36,204 nucleotides of DNA, taken from positions 1 to 36,204 of the forward strand of contig JAAYLD010000049.1 in the NCBI GenBank assembly GCA_012522015.1. The letters are read 5' to 3'. Source of the stretch: Clostridiales bacterium. GTDB taxonomy: Bacteria > Bacillota > Clostridia > Oscillospirales > CAG-272. This document shows positions 1 to 8,571 of this stretch, piece after piece; the first letter of the stretch is position 1, and each line of letters starts with the position of its first letter. Position numbers and translations under genes: made by a program. Below the pieces are notes generated by a model. The model ran no database searches. It saw only the letters and a list, made by a program, of their open reading frames with translations, and was not told where the DNA came from.

Positions 1-1120
1 GAAACTCATCTGCTGTGAGAGATGTTACACTGAGGATTTTAGCGTCAAGCTTCGGCAGTAAAATGACGTTTTCTTCCCAGTCCCAGATATGTACGTAAAG
101 CGTGCGGTCACGGTAAGTCATGCCGCCAGTGTTGCTGTTTTTAAAAGGTCCGCCACGAGTTGAATAAATTGATTCGCCATATTTCTCAAGCCACCGACCT
201 ATCTCAAGCAGGCGCTCAACCTGCACAGGCTCGATTGTGCCGTCTGCGCGGGGCCCTACGTTTAATAAAAAGTTACCATCGCCAGTTACATTCTTTGCAA
301 GAAGGCGGATGCACTCACGCAGTGTACGCGGGGGATTTGGTGTCCATCCCCAGATGCCGTTGATAGTCATATTGCTTTCCCATGGCTCATTTATATTGAA
401 CTCGCCTGTGCGTTCCTCCGGTGTCAGGAAATCACCGAACTCTCGGCTGCCATAACGATTATTTATAATGATGCCGGGTTGCAGCTCGCGTATCATGCGG
501 TCAAGCTCTTCCGCCCCCCAGAAATCGGGGCACTGCGGATTTGTGATATCCCTTTGTTTAATGCCACCATGTAGGTCAAGAGCATGCGCAAGCCAGAAAT
601 CTTCGCCGCCATCGAACCACATTATGTCTATCTTCCCGTACTGCGTCATAAGCTCGCGGATTTGTTCATGACACTGCTTACGCATCTCGAGTGCGCTTTT
701 ACGATACAACCTCGGCATAAAAAAGCCCGGGAAGCGCCAGTCCATCGGCGAATAATAAAAACCCACCATCAGCCCTTCCGCACGGCAAGCGTCAGCGAAT
801 TCGCGGACAAAGTCCCTGTGCGCGGCGCTGTTCATTGATGTAAACTGCTCATAACTTGCTTTGCTGTCCCAGAGCGAAAAACCGTCGTGATGGCGTGTCG
901 TCATAACCATATAGCGCATACCGGCTTTTTTTGCTACGCGTGCCCACTCCCGGGCGTCAAATTTTTCCGCCGTGAAAGAATCCATCAGCTTGCGGTACTC
1001 ATCCTTGTCAATGGGTTCGTTAAACATAACCCACTCACCCCTGCCAAGGAGCGCATACAAGCCCCAGTGAATGAACATTCCAAACCGTTGATCTTTCCAG
1101 TGATTAATTTCAGCGCGCAT
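1..1120 (-). CDS. alpha-L-fucosidase, GH29 (C-terminus beyond window)
   Basis: Predicted to hydrolyse terminal alpha-L-fucosyl residues from glycans. The frame is open from the ATG to the window edge, giving 373 codons, so the C-terminal end is missing here. It starts with the family-typical RFGMFIHWGLYALLG segment (residues 12-26). Then come the TRHHDGFSLWDS block (75-86), GFYYSPMDW (120-128) and IMWFDGGED (166-174), where Asp170 fits the GH29 catalytic nucleophile. No signal peptide is visible, so it is likely cytoplasmic and would act on imported oligosaccharides. An AAGGAAAGGAAC ribosome-binding site precedes the ATG. No transporter or other sugar gene adjoins it inside the window. The family call is firm; the exact linkage specificity cannot be read from sequence. 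Confidence 0.92.
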   Translation of the reverse strand, partial: MRAEINHWKDQRFGMFIHWGLYALLGRGEWVMFNEPIDKDEYRKLMDSFTAEKFDAREWARVAKKAGMRYMVMTTRHHDGFSLWDSKASYEQFTSMNSAAHRDFVREFADACRAEGLMVGFYYSPMDWRFPGFFMPRLYRKSALEMRKQCHEQIRELMTQYGKIDIMWFDGGEDFWLAHALDLHGGIKQRDITNPQCPDFWGAEELDRMIRELQPGIIINNRYGSREFGDFLTPEERTGEFNINEPWESNMTINGIWGWTPNPPRTLRECIRLLAKNVTGDGNFLLNVGPRADGTIEPVQVERLLEIGRWLEKYGESIYSTRGGPFKNSNTGGMTYRDRTLYVHIWDWEENVILLPKLDAKILSVTSLTADEF

Positions 1121-1261
1121 TTGTTCCTTTCCTTTTATATTAATAATTTATATAGCTGCAGTGGAGCGTTTTAATAATATTTGACAGATTGTTATTTCAT
1201 TATCATTTTATATAAATCTTATCATATTATCCATCACAAGTCAACAGTGCTTATCTGATTA

Positions 1262-2036
1262 TCACTCGTCGTCAGGAACACAATTCTGCAGAATATCGAT
1301 AATATCTGACTTATAAATGTTGCCATCTAAAACATCACCGTTTGGTTCTACAGAGATAGCTACAATGTCACTGTTTTTTTCGGTATATTCGTTTTCGTAT
1401 TCTTCATTTGAATTAAAGTATTCGCTCAAATATTTCAGTGCATTCCCTGCCGCGAAAATGACATTTCCATCTGATGATGGTATGCCCATCTCATTGAAAA
1501 CTGATAAGATTTCATGTGTTTTCCTGTTGTATGGATTATCAGCATCACGCCCTCCAAGCCACGCCGGGTGAACGCGAAAACTTGGGATTTGCATCTCCAA
1601 AGCAGCCTTTGCAAAAATAACAACAGGTTCGAGGGGGATAAATTCCTGATGAAAAGCGTCAACAGATAAAAGCAGATCATTGACGCCGCTTTCTGCAAGG
1701 TCGCTTACGACTTTTTTTATCTTCGCTTCGTCACGGCTGAAAAAGCCGTTTGTTATCAGTTGCCGCACAGCGATACCAGCGTCACGCGCAGCTGAATGAA
1801 TCATGCAAACGTCATCCGGATATAAAAGCGGCTCCCCGCCAAAAGTCATAACCGATTTTATTGCATGTTTGCTTGCCACTTTGCGAACCATATCAGCCGC
1901 CAAAGCACGTTTATATGCTCATCCGTGCCCTTGTTCCCGCCTTCAGAGCAGTGTTTGCACCTTCCTGTGCAAGCAGAAGTTATTACAAACTCAATCCGAT
2001 TTAATTTGCTTATGTAGGGGTTCTTTTTTTATTCAT
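1262..2036 (-). pseudogene. radical SAM protein, broken by two frameshifts
   Basis: Joining three frames gives a radical SAM protein of about 258 residues. The first frame is ATG AAT AAA..., which stops after eight codons. The second carries the CTGRCKHC cluster motif (CX3CX2C, three iron-sulfur ligands). The third carries the TFGGEPLLYPD (GGE) motif and the rest of the barrel, and is open only from a TTG codon at 1903. Both junctions lie in A-runs (ATGAATAAAAAAAG near the start and CATAAACG near 1910), and one missing base at each restores a single frame of exactly 259 codons. There is no C-terminal SPASM-type cysteine cluster. The substrate is unknown. The 213-codon fragment lacks the cysteine motif and could not be active alone. 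Genuine decay seems likelier than sequencing error because other nearby accessory genes are broken while housekeeping genes are intact. Confidence 0.8.
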
Positions 2037-2486
2037 ATTATCTTCTTTTAATCTACTACTTGATAAAGCTTTTTAATATTGTAATAATTTCGATTAAGCA
2101 TAACAAAAATATATCTATAAAACAATATACCATTCAAGAGTATTATTTTATTAGCACAAATTTGCAGCATCGGGGCAAGTTATAATTTCAGTGCAAATAT
2201 TATAAGAATATTGATTAAACGTATCTTATATAAACGTATTTAATATGTAGTTGTAAATCAGGGTAATTCTTTAAAGCTGCTGGTTTTACGGGACAAAATT
2301 ATCGGCTGTATCGCTTTTCAGCGATTACAGCCGATATAACTTTTTAATTTAAGGTTTAATTTTTGTTTCAATTATGCTTCGGAGTCGCCATTTATGTAGA
2401 GAAATGTATGAATCATATATTGCTGCTTATACATGATATGTATTGTTAGAATCCCGTTAAATGGCATTCTCTTGTCAGCATTCGGT
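2037..2486. other. AT-rich intergenic region, no confident gene
   Basis: This 450-base gap between two decayed genes holds a hairpin, annotated separately, and is otherwise AT-rich. The only coding trace is a 31-codon minus-strand frame (ATG at 2467, stop at 2372). It has a weak ribosome-binding site and resembles nothing I recognise. It may be a remnant or chance. Confidence 0.5.
2301..2335 (-). terminator. stem-loop, possible terminator of the zinc-ribbon genes
   Basis: The arms ATCGGCTGTA and TTACAGCCGAT pair, extended inward by TCGC/GCGA. On the minus strand the stem is followed by a weak AATTTT tract. It lies downstream of the minus-strand zinc-ribbon pseudogene. The short T-tract makes strength uncertain. 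Confidence 0.45.
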
Positions 2487-2936
2487 TTAATAGTATCCTG
2501 CCATGTCTCTTAACAGCTCAAGAATTACATTTACAATAGCAGCTCCGAAAATGATGGATATGACTACTCCGACAATAGCAAGAATCAAAGCTGCCCGAGC
2601 ATAGTTTCTCCTGTTCAGATTTCCCGTGCTGCTGAAGGCCTACACAAAAAGCATAATAATTCCCACAAGCGGGATGCATTGAAGCAGGAACATAGCAATA
2701 TACTGTCCCACACTCAGCGGTTCGCTTCTCTTTTGCTGCGAATAGCAAGCAGGCGGTGTGTAGGTGTTCTGGGGCGGGATCTGTTCAGGGTTTGTGTAAA
2801 CAGGAGGCGGAGGAGTATTCACCGCAGGGCGTTCCGCTTCAGCGTTTACAGGCTGTACAGGTTCGACTTTTGTTCTGTAGCTATTGCAGAATTTAGCTTC
2901 ATCCGGGAGTTTTTTACCGCAATTCTTACAAAACAT
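2487..2936 (-). pseudogene. zinc-ribbon membrane protein with in-frame amber codon
   Basis: A single 150-codon frame runs from ATG (preceded by GGAGG) to TAA but is interrupted by TAG at 2640-2642. The N-terminus is a zinc ribbon (MFCKNCGKKLPDEAKFCNSY). It is followed by a Pro-rich linker and two hydrophobic segments, GQYIAMFLLQCIPLVGIIM before the stop and LILAIVGVVISIIFGAAIV after it. In related clostridial proteins the position of the stop is usually a Trp (LFVWAF), so TGG to TAG is the simplest lesion. The ribbon has also lost a ligand: the expected fourth Cys reads Tyr (TAC) and the next Gly reads Arg (AGA). All three look like G-to-A changes. The function of the family is not established. 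It follows another zinc-ribbon pseudogene by two bases. Confidence 0.78.
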
Positions 2937-2938
2937 TT

Positions 2939-3538
2939 TTATCCTCCTATTGTTAATTCTACTCTTGTTCCACATTCGCTGTAAAACGCTGAATCACCGC
3001 TCAGAGAAGCGCCGCAGGAAGAACAGAACTTGACCGGTGTCTGTTTTGGCGGAGTATTCCTCGGGGCAGCAGGCTAAGGCGGAATGTCTGCCGCATGGAC
3101 TGATTTAGGTTTAATCTTTTGCGAAAAAGCTGCCGTTAAGTCACACCAGACATTTTGGAAAGGAAAGGCAGATCGGCATCCTTGCCACGCAGAACACGCA
3201 GGATGGCAAAAATATTGAGAACTATAAACGCTATATAAATGATATCGCCGACGGTCGAGTTCACTCTATTCAACGCACCGCTCGCTTTGTAAAGCTCCAA
3301 CCAGTTAAAAAACCTCGCCAATCCTCCGAAACAACCAGTCCGTAACTAAAATGACCAGATAATAAATGATGGTCGCTAAAAGCGCCTGCATCGTTTGTTT
3401 GTTAAGCCATTCATCCTTTTCCGCCAGTAGCGCAAAGCCGCAAATCAGCAGAACTACCGTTGGTTGCCGCAGTGCTGCAAATGCAAACGCAATCACTGCT
3501 ATAGCCGATAAACTTAATCCGAATTTACCCTTTGTCAT
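2939..3538 (-). pseudogene. multi-TM protein with C-terminal zinc ribbon, broken
   Basis: Three frames combine into about 200 codons. The first (from ATG 3538) gives two membrane segments and the AEKDEWLNKQ motif common to a clostridial family of zinc-ribbon membrane proteins. It ends in a six-T run, where five Ts would restore the next frame (NWLELYKASGALNRV). That frame holds a third membrane segment. A second shift near 3135 leads into a frame with a TAG codon near 3070 and a C-terminal ribbon, FCSSCGASL...AFYSECGTRV. The ribbon has one expected Cys replaced by Tyr (TAC). The inferred indels (+1 and -1) cancel, leaving exactly 600 bases. A modest AAAGG site precedes the start. The role is unknown; the paired zinc-ribbon neighbour suggests a common origin or operon. 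Confidence 0.7.
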
Positions 3539-3645
3539 AATACATACAACCTTTCTTTACTTCTTGTATTCGTAATAAAAGTCATAGCGACAGGAAACGT
3601 ACGTACTTACCAGATTGAACTGCTTATTAGTTTTTATGTTTTTTG

Positions 3646-3827
3646 TTAAGTACGTTTTACAGTTTGTTTTCCGTTAGGTTTTTTCTTTATCTTATTAATC
3701 ACTAAAATCAAAATCCCTATTCTCAGCATCACAAGGCCGGCAAGCGCCAACCTTCCGCTATCCTCCGAATTTAAATAAGGCCAGTAAAAATAGCGAAAGT
3801 ATTTTTTCTTTTCACATATGTTTCCAA
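3646..3827 (-). pseudogene. small membrane protein, frameshifted (about 60 aa)
   Basis: From a TTG preceded by AGGAG, the frame reads METYVKRK and is then lost at a six-A run. Adding one A continues it into KYFRYFYWPYLNSEDSG followed by the hydrophobic segment LALAGLVMLRIGILILVI and a basic tail (NKIKKKPNGKQTVKRT). The corrected length is exactly 61 codons. The single transmembrane segment, flanking positive charge and position upstream of the zinc-ribbon genes on the same strand suggest a decayed member of the same operon. I do not recognise the family, and the reconstruction rests on one inferred base. Confidence 0.45.
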
Positions 3828-3927
3828 ATATATCTCTCCTTTTCTTTTACGGCAAGCGATTCACCATATCGTACAGTATAGCAAGCTGTAAATTAAAAAA
3901 CACCATCCGAGGAGGTGAGTTTGCGCG

Positions 3928-3957
3928 AAAAAAGCCCCTACCTTTTCGGGTAGGGGC
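3928..3957 (-). terminator. rho-independent terminator of the LuxR gene
   Basis: On the minus strand GCCCCTACC and GGTAGGGGC form a perfect nine-pair GC-rich stem, followed by TTTTTT. It lies 26 bases beyond the stop of the LuxR pseudogene. Confidence 0.88.
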
Positions 3958-3982
3958 AGACATTTTATTGCTTTTAATTGTG

Positions 3983-5426
3983 CTATTTGGACAGGAACTC
4001 ATTTTTCCCTTTCAATATGCTGCAAATCAGCTCCGTTCGACTTTGAACATTAAATTTATAATAGATATTTTTTATATAATACTTGACCGTGTTTTCACTA
4101 ATATGAAGTTCCGCCGCAATCATCCTACCTGTTTTTCCCTCAAACAGCAGCTTAGTAACTTGATTTTCCCGTTTTGACAGCTTCCCGAATTTTGCCACGT
4201 ATTCTATCTGAGCGATCTGCTCCCTTTCGGTCATTTTAGAGACTACATTCAGATATGCGTGGTCTTTCAGTAAGCAAGAAAGATGCTTATGTAAAGGAGG
4301 CAGAAGAGCAAGCGTCACACAGACTACAGTAAGCGCCAGCAGCGTGGGGGTTCGGGCTGTTCATATCAGCTGACAGAATAGCCTTACCAATCATCCCACC
4401 CACCAGAATACCTAACACATTTGCGGAAAGACCGAAACCGAAAACCTGGGCGGGATTTTTGTGAAAATCCAGCATTTCGCCAAGAATGCTCCACCAAAAC
4501 AAGTCATACACGCCGAAGGCTCCAAGCATCAGTGTATTAACCGTTATATAACTGGCGACTGAGCGGCCAAGAATCATAAAACCAATAAACGAAAGTCCGA
4601 TCATCGCAATTGCTGCGTAGAGTATGTATGTTCTGCTGACTGTTCCGGGCAGATTCCTCATAATATAAATAGCTATTATATAGGGCAGCGCCCAGTACCA
4701 GCTTGTCAAGCTTTCAAGATGTGCGAAAGCTGGGCTGACTACTTGATACATCAGTCCTGAATTTATTGTTATGACAACAATAAAAAGGCATAAAAACATG
4801 ATTGTCCACTTGATGCTAATGTAATTCTTCTCCGGCTCAGCCGAATCGGAGGACTCCACGTTATTATCAGCGGGAAGTTTCAGCGCCAGTAAGAACGCAC
4901 CTAAAAGCATCAGCATAGATAAAACTAGCCCGACAAGCGGTGATATATGTATAGCAACTATGTTGCAGAGTATCATGAGGAAATTTGACAGGATCAGCAA
5001 ATCTGCAACTGTTTTGATGCGTTCGTTTTCCGGTGTGCTGCTTTTCAGGAAAAAGCCCCAGCCCGCTACACAGCCTCCTGCTAAAAACGAACCCGCAATG
5101 AGTCCCAAAGTCCAAAGCAAAGACGGAGGAAAGAAAAAGACAATGGAAACAGCCATGAATATAAATACACGAGCACAGAAACAAACGACGTGCCATTCTC
5201 TTTGTTTTTATAAACAGCCCGCACAGCAACAACCCGACAAAAACAGCCGCGACTCCGCAGAAGACCATACCGGCAGGATCAAACATATATGCGTCGGCAA
5301 GTGAATAGAATATCCGACCTTCAAAGAGGAAGGACAGCATCCACGATGAAAATAAAGAATGGACAACGACGGACAGTTTCCTTTCGTCCATTTTATAAAT
5401 ACTCTTGCGATTGTCTGACCTGCCAT
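3983..5426 (-). pseudogene. LuxR-type regulator with N-terminal MFS-like domain, frameshifted
   Basis: Four frames join into about 480 residues. The N-terminal 400 or so are strongly hydrophobic with many membrane segments, like the MFS-type sensor half found in anaerobe LuxR regulators. The C-terminus is a LuxR helix-turn-helix (LSKRENQVTKLLFEGKTGRM...ISENTVKYYIKNIY). The best start is ATG 5426 with GGAG upstream. A one-base loss at TGGACGAAAGG moves to the frame MDERKLSVVVHSLFSSW, and a one-base gain near 5175 leads to VFIFMAVSIVFFF. An extra C in the run near 4348 (AACCCCCAC) separates the membrane half from LLALTVVCVTLALLPPL and the DNA-binding domain. Correcting all three gives exactly 481 codons. 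Neither fragment would be a functional sensor-regulator. Confidence 0.85.
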
Positions 5427-5657
5427 GTCTTCTCCTGCTCCACGACTTATTCTTAGTTCCAAAATCTATTCGGTTATTCCTGCGCGTAATAGAACATAGA
5501 GTTCGCTATTCCCCCAGGTCTTGTTTTATCGTGCAAAGTATCTTTTCTCCATTATGAAGTCTACATATGTATGGTTACAATAGATTTTTGCAATTAGGGT
5601 AAAAATAACTGTCGGCTACCTAACATTAATTTTACATAGAACTAAAATATTTCGTTT

Positions 5658-6218
5658 CTAAAACCTCTTGAAGAAATCTCCCTTGACCAAACGTTTGCCT
5701 GCATCCTCGATTACTAAAAGAGTATTTGAGCGATTGAAACGAGTTATGCCGATTCGCTCCTGCGGTATCGCAAAAACGTGCCTACACCAGTTTTCAAGCT
5801 CGACCAGCGTTGTTGCTGTCCCATTGCCGGAACCTCCGGCAGCGGCGACAAGGTTTATATTTTTACCTTTTGCCCAGCTTCCACCTTTTCGGAACGCCTC
5901 ACAGCGGCGAAAACGGTCACAGAAGTACTTCATTCGCTCGGAGGGTTGTCCAAAGTAAACAGGTGTGACAAGAAACAGACCCTCACAATATCTGATTTTC
6001 TCTTGAATGCTCGCAAGACAATCATCAATAACGCACATCGCCTTACTTATACATGTACCCCAACCATCGCCGCAAATTCTGCAGGGCTGGAGTTTCAGCT
6101 CGCTGATGTCAATAATTTCTGCCTTGCCACCCGCTGATTCTATCCCATTGTAAGCCGCTTTGCCGCAAGCAGCTGTGAGCCCGTCTTTGTTCGGGCTTGA
6201 CGTAATTATCAAATACAT
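5658..6218 (-). CDS. flavodoxin-fold NAD(P)H-dependent reductase
   Basis: A 186-residue protein of the NADPH-dependent FMN reductase / iron-sulfur flavoprotein-like family. It opens with a beta strand and phosphate-binding loop (LIITSSPNKDGLT, residues 3-15) and contains a Cys-rich stretch CRICGDGWGTC. The middle has the flavodoxin-like TPVYFGQPSERMKYFCDRF. It would transfer electrons from NAD(P)H through FMN to an unknown acceptor. The clustered cysteines could be redox-active, but a full iron-sulfur motif is not clear. A GGAG site sits just before the ATG. It is intact, unlike its left-hand neighbours, and is separated from them by about 230 bases, so it is probably its own transcription unit. 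Confidence 0.82.
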   Translation of the reverse strand: MYLIITSSPNKDGLTAACGKAAYNGIESAGGKAEIIDISELKLQPCRICGDGWGTCISKAMCVIDDCLASIQEKIRYCEGLFLVTPVYFGQPSERMKYFCDRFRRCEAFRKGGSWAKGKNINLVAAAGGSGNGTATTLVELENWCRHVFAIPQERIGITRFNRSNTLLVIEDAGKRLVKGDFFKRF

Positions 6219-6401
6219 ACCCCACTCCTCAACTTTATGTTTATTATGTTTATTGTAAATATATCATACACAATAATCTGACGGTAATGTCCGAAAAGAA
6301 ACAAAATTTTCATAATTTTCATAATGTAATTTATAATTCTTCTTCAAGCATCCTCTGCGGCCTTTTCGAGGGCATAACTCTTATTAATTAAATCAACATC
6401 C

Positions 6402-6455
6402 AAAAAATACAAGGACACTAATATCGATACACATCTTATCAATATTAGCGTCCTT
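6402..6455 (-). terminator. terminator after tRNA-Leu
   Basis: The fourteen-base arms at 6411-6424 and 6442-6455 pair along their length with one G-T wobble. On the minus strand the stem leads to a TTTTTT run. It begins seven bases beyond the 3' end of the tRNA. Confidence 0.85.
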
Positions 6456-6461
6456 ATTTCG

Positions 6462-6541
6462 TGCGGGTAACAGGATTTGAACCTGCACGGATTACCACCG
6501 GTTCCTAAGACCGGCGCGTCTACCAATTCCGCCATACCCGC
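6462..6541 (-). tRNA. tRNA-Leu (anticodon UAG)
   Basis: Folds as a cloverleaf on the minus strand. The acceptor stem is GCGGGTA/TACCCGC, the D arm is GCG...CGC, and the anticodon stem CCGGT/ACCGG carries loop CTTAGGA (anticodon UAG, reading CUA). The extended variable arm is of the class II type expected for leucine, and the T arm contains GTTCAAAT. No 3' CCA is encoded. The 63-codon frame overlapping it is an artefact of the tRNA sequence. Confidence 0.95.
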
Positions 6542-6636
6542 ATTTTGAACAATATATCGTTTTAAGTCCCCTTCAACGCAAGTAGAATATCATAAGTATA
6601 TCTATTCTGTCAAGCATAAACAGACCCACAAACACA

Positions 6637-6662
6637 TGAAAAACGGAGCCGCAAGGCTCCGT
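6637..6662 (-). terminator. terminator after tRNA-Val
   Basis: The perfect stem ACGGAGCC/GGCTCCGT with a four-base loop is followed by TTTTT on the minus strand, a few bases beyond tRNA-Val. The two tRNAs therefore appear to be separate transcripts. Confidence 0.88.
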
Positions 6663-6669
6663 AACCATA

Positions 6670-6743
6670 TGGAAACAACTGGACTTGAACCAGTGACCCC
6701 TTGCATGTCAAGCAAGTGCTCTAACCAACTGAGCTATGCTTCC
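6670..6743 (-). tRNA. tRNA-Val (anticodon GAC)
   Basis: Cloverleaf on the minus strand: acceptor GGAAGCA/TGTTTCC, D arm GCTCAGTTGGTTAGAGC, anticodon stem CTTGC/GCAAG with loop TTGACAT (anticodon GAC, reading GUC and GUU), and T arm with GTTCAAGT. The CCA end is not encoded. Confidence 0.95.
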
Positions 6744-6878
6744 TTGGGAGTTCATTATAACATAAACATCTTTTGATTGCAATACTTGCGCGCTATTTCC
6801 CCGCCGAAAATTTATGTTTTATATTTTTCGGTATTCGGCGGGAAAACAGCAGATATTGTCTTTATACTTTTCTTTTTT

Positions 6879-8534
6879 TTACGCTTGCGGCTTGTAGCTA
6901 TCTTTTAGGCTGACGATGCGGTTATATGTGTTTTCATTCTTTGTATCTTTTATAAAATAACCGTTTCGCACAAACTGATAGCGAACACCGCCACGATCTT
7001 CAGAAAGAGAGGGCTCAAGCATACAGCCGGTATATTTCTTCATTGAATCAGGATTAAGATACGCATCATATTCCGACGGGTCAACTTCATTTATGTTTGG
7101 AATTGTGAAAAGATGATCGTAATAAATGACATTAGCTGTTACCGCGTGTTTTACCGATACCCAGTGTATTGTGCCCTTAATTTTTCTTCCGTCTTTGGGC
7201 ATGCCGCATCCTGTGGCAAGGTCTGCTTCACAGCGAAGCTCGACAATCTCGCCCTTTTCGTTTTTTATGACATCATTACATCTGATGATATAAGCACCCA
7301 TCAAGCGTACTTCCCCGCCCGGCTTTAAGCGGAAGAACTTCGGCGGCGGCACTTCGGCAAAATCGCTTTTCTCAATCCATAGCTCCCGCGTAAACGGCAC
7401 GCTGCGAACTCCGGCATCAGGGTTCGTCGGGTTGTTCGGCAATTCGAAATATTCAGTTTTATTCTCAGGATAATTCGTTATAACTACCTTAAGTGGTTCG
7501 ATAACAGCGATACGGCGCTCTGCTGTTGCGCCAAGCTCCTCACGAATGCAGTATTCAAGGAGATTGATATCGATTGTAGCGCGGTTGCGGTCAATTCCCG
7601 CACGTCGTATAAACTCAAATATTGCCGATGGCGTATAACCGCGGCGGCGAAGTGCGCATATCGTCGGTAAACGCGGGTCATCCCAGCCATCAACGCGTCC
7701 TTCCTCAACTAAACGTCGCAGATAACGCTTACTCATGACTGTATATGTCACGTCCATACGGCCGAACTCATACTGATATGGTCTCGGATCAAAACCGATG
7801 TTTTCACACACCCAGTCATAGAGCGGGCGATGCACTATAAACTCATCAGAGCAGCACGAATGTGTAATGCCCTCAAGGGCATCCTGTATCGGATGCGCAT
7901 AATCGTAGAGCGGGTATATACACCATTTATTGCCCTGACGATGGTGGCTTGCGTGGCGTATGCGGAACAAAGCCGGGTCGCGCATAAGTATATTTGGTGA
8001 GTTAACGTCGATTTTTGCGCGAAGAGTCTTTGACCCGTCCGGAAATTCTCCGTTTTTCATTCGCTCAAAAAGGTCAAGGTTTTCCTCGACGCTCCTGTCG
8101 CGGTAGGGGCTCGGACGACCTTCAGTGTTGTAGTCGCCGCGGTATTCCCTAAGCTCTTCTCCGCTCAGGTCACATACATATGCCTTGCCATCCTTTATCA
8201 GTTTTTTGGCGAACTCATAGCAAGCATCAAAATAATCGGAACCGAAGAAGATACCGCCATCCGGTTCTGCTTCAAGCCAGCGCAAATCCTCTTCTATTGC
8301 GCGAACGAACTCGTCACTTTCCTTTGTCGGGTTTGTGTCATCATAGCGGAGGTTGAATTTACCACCATATCTGCGCGCTATTGACCAGTTTATATATATT
8401 GCCTTCGCGTTGCCTATGTGCAGATAACCGTTCGGTTCGGGTGGAAAACGCGTGTGTATCTGCTCCGGTGTATATTTACCCTCGGCAATATGTCGATTTA
8501 TTATTTCATATAAAAAATTTGCATTATCACCCAT
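6879..8534 (-). CDS. glnS: glutaminyl-tRNA synthetase
   Basis: Charges tRNA-Gln with glutamine in the cytoplasm. It is a full-length class I synthetase of 551 residues. The HIGH-type motif is in PEPNGYLHIGNAKA (residues 32-45) and the KMSKS-type loop is VMSKR (266-270). The bacterial GlnRS beta-barrel anticodon-binding region fills the C-terminal half. A GGGAAC ribosome-binding site precedes the ATG. It lies 37 bases downstream of gltX in the same direction, so the two are probably cotranscribed. Presence of GlnRS beside GluRS implies that direct Gln-tRNA charging is available, alongside or instead of the GatCAB transamidation route common in Firmicutes. Confidence 0.97.
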   Translation of the reverse strand: MGDNANFLYEIINRHIAEGKYTPEQIHTRFPPEPNGYLHIGNAKAIYINWSIARRYGGKFNLRYDDTNPTKESDEFVRAIEEDLRWLEAEPDGGIFFGSDYFDACYEFAKKLIKDGKAYVCDLSGEELREYRGDYNTEGRPSPYRDRSVEENLDLFERMKNGEFPDGSKTLRAKIDVNSPNILMRDPALFRIRHASHHRQGNKWCIYPLYDYAHPIQDALEGITHSCCSDEFIVHRPLYDWVCENIGFDPRPYQYEFGRMDVTYTVMSKRYLRRLVEEGRVDGWDDPRLPTICALRRRGYTPSAIFEFIRRAGIDRNRATIDINLLEYCIREELGATAERRIAVIEPLKVVITNYPENKTEYFELPNNPTNPDAGVRSVPFTRELWIEKSDFAEVPPPKFFRLKPGGEVRLMGAYIIRCNDVIKNEKGEIVELRCEADLATGCGMPKDGRKIKGTIHWVSVKHAVTANVIYYDHLFTIPNINEVDPSEYDAYLNPDSMKKYTGCMLEPSLSEDRGGVRYQFVRNGYFIKDTKNENTYNRIVSLKDSYKPQA

Positions 8535-8571
8535 TTTAGTGAGTTCCCTTTCATTTTCATTGATAATAAAA

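Noticed and set aside
6344-6535. 63-codon minus-strand open frame
   Set aside because: It is the tRNA-Leu gene and its terminator read as protein.
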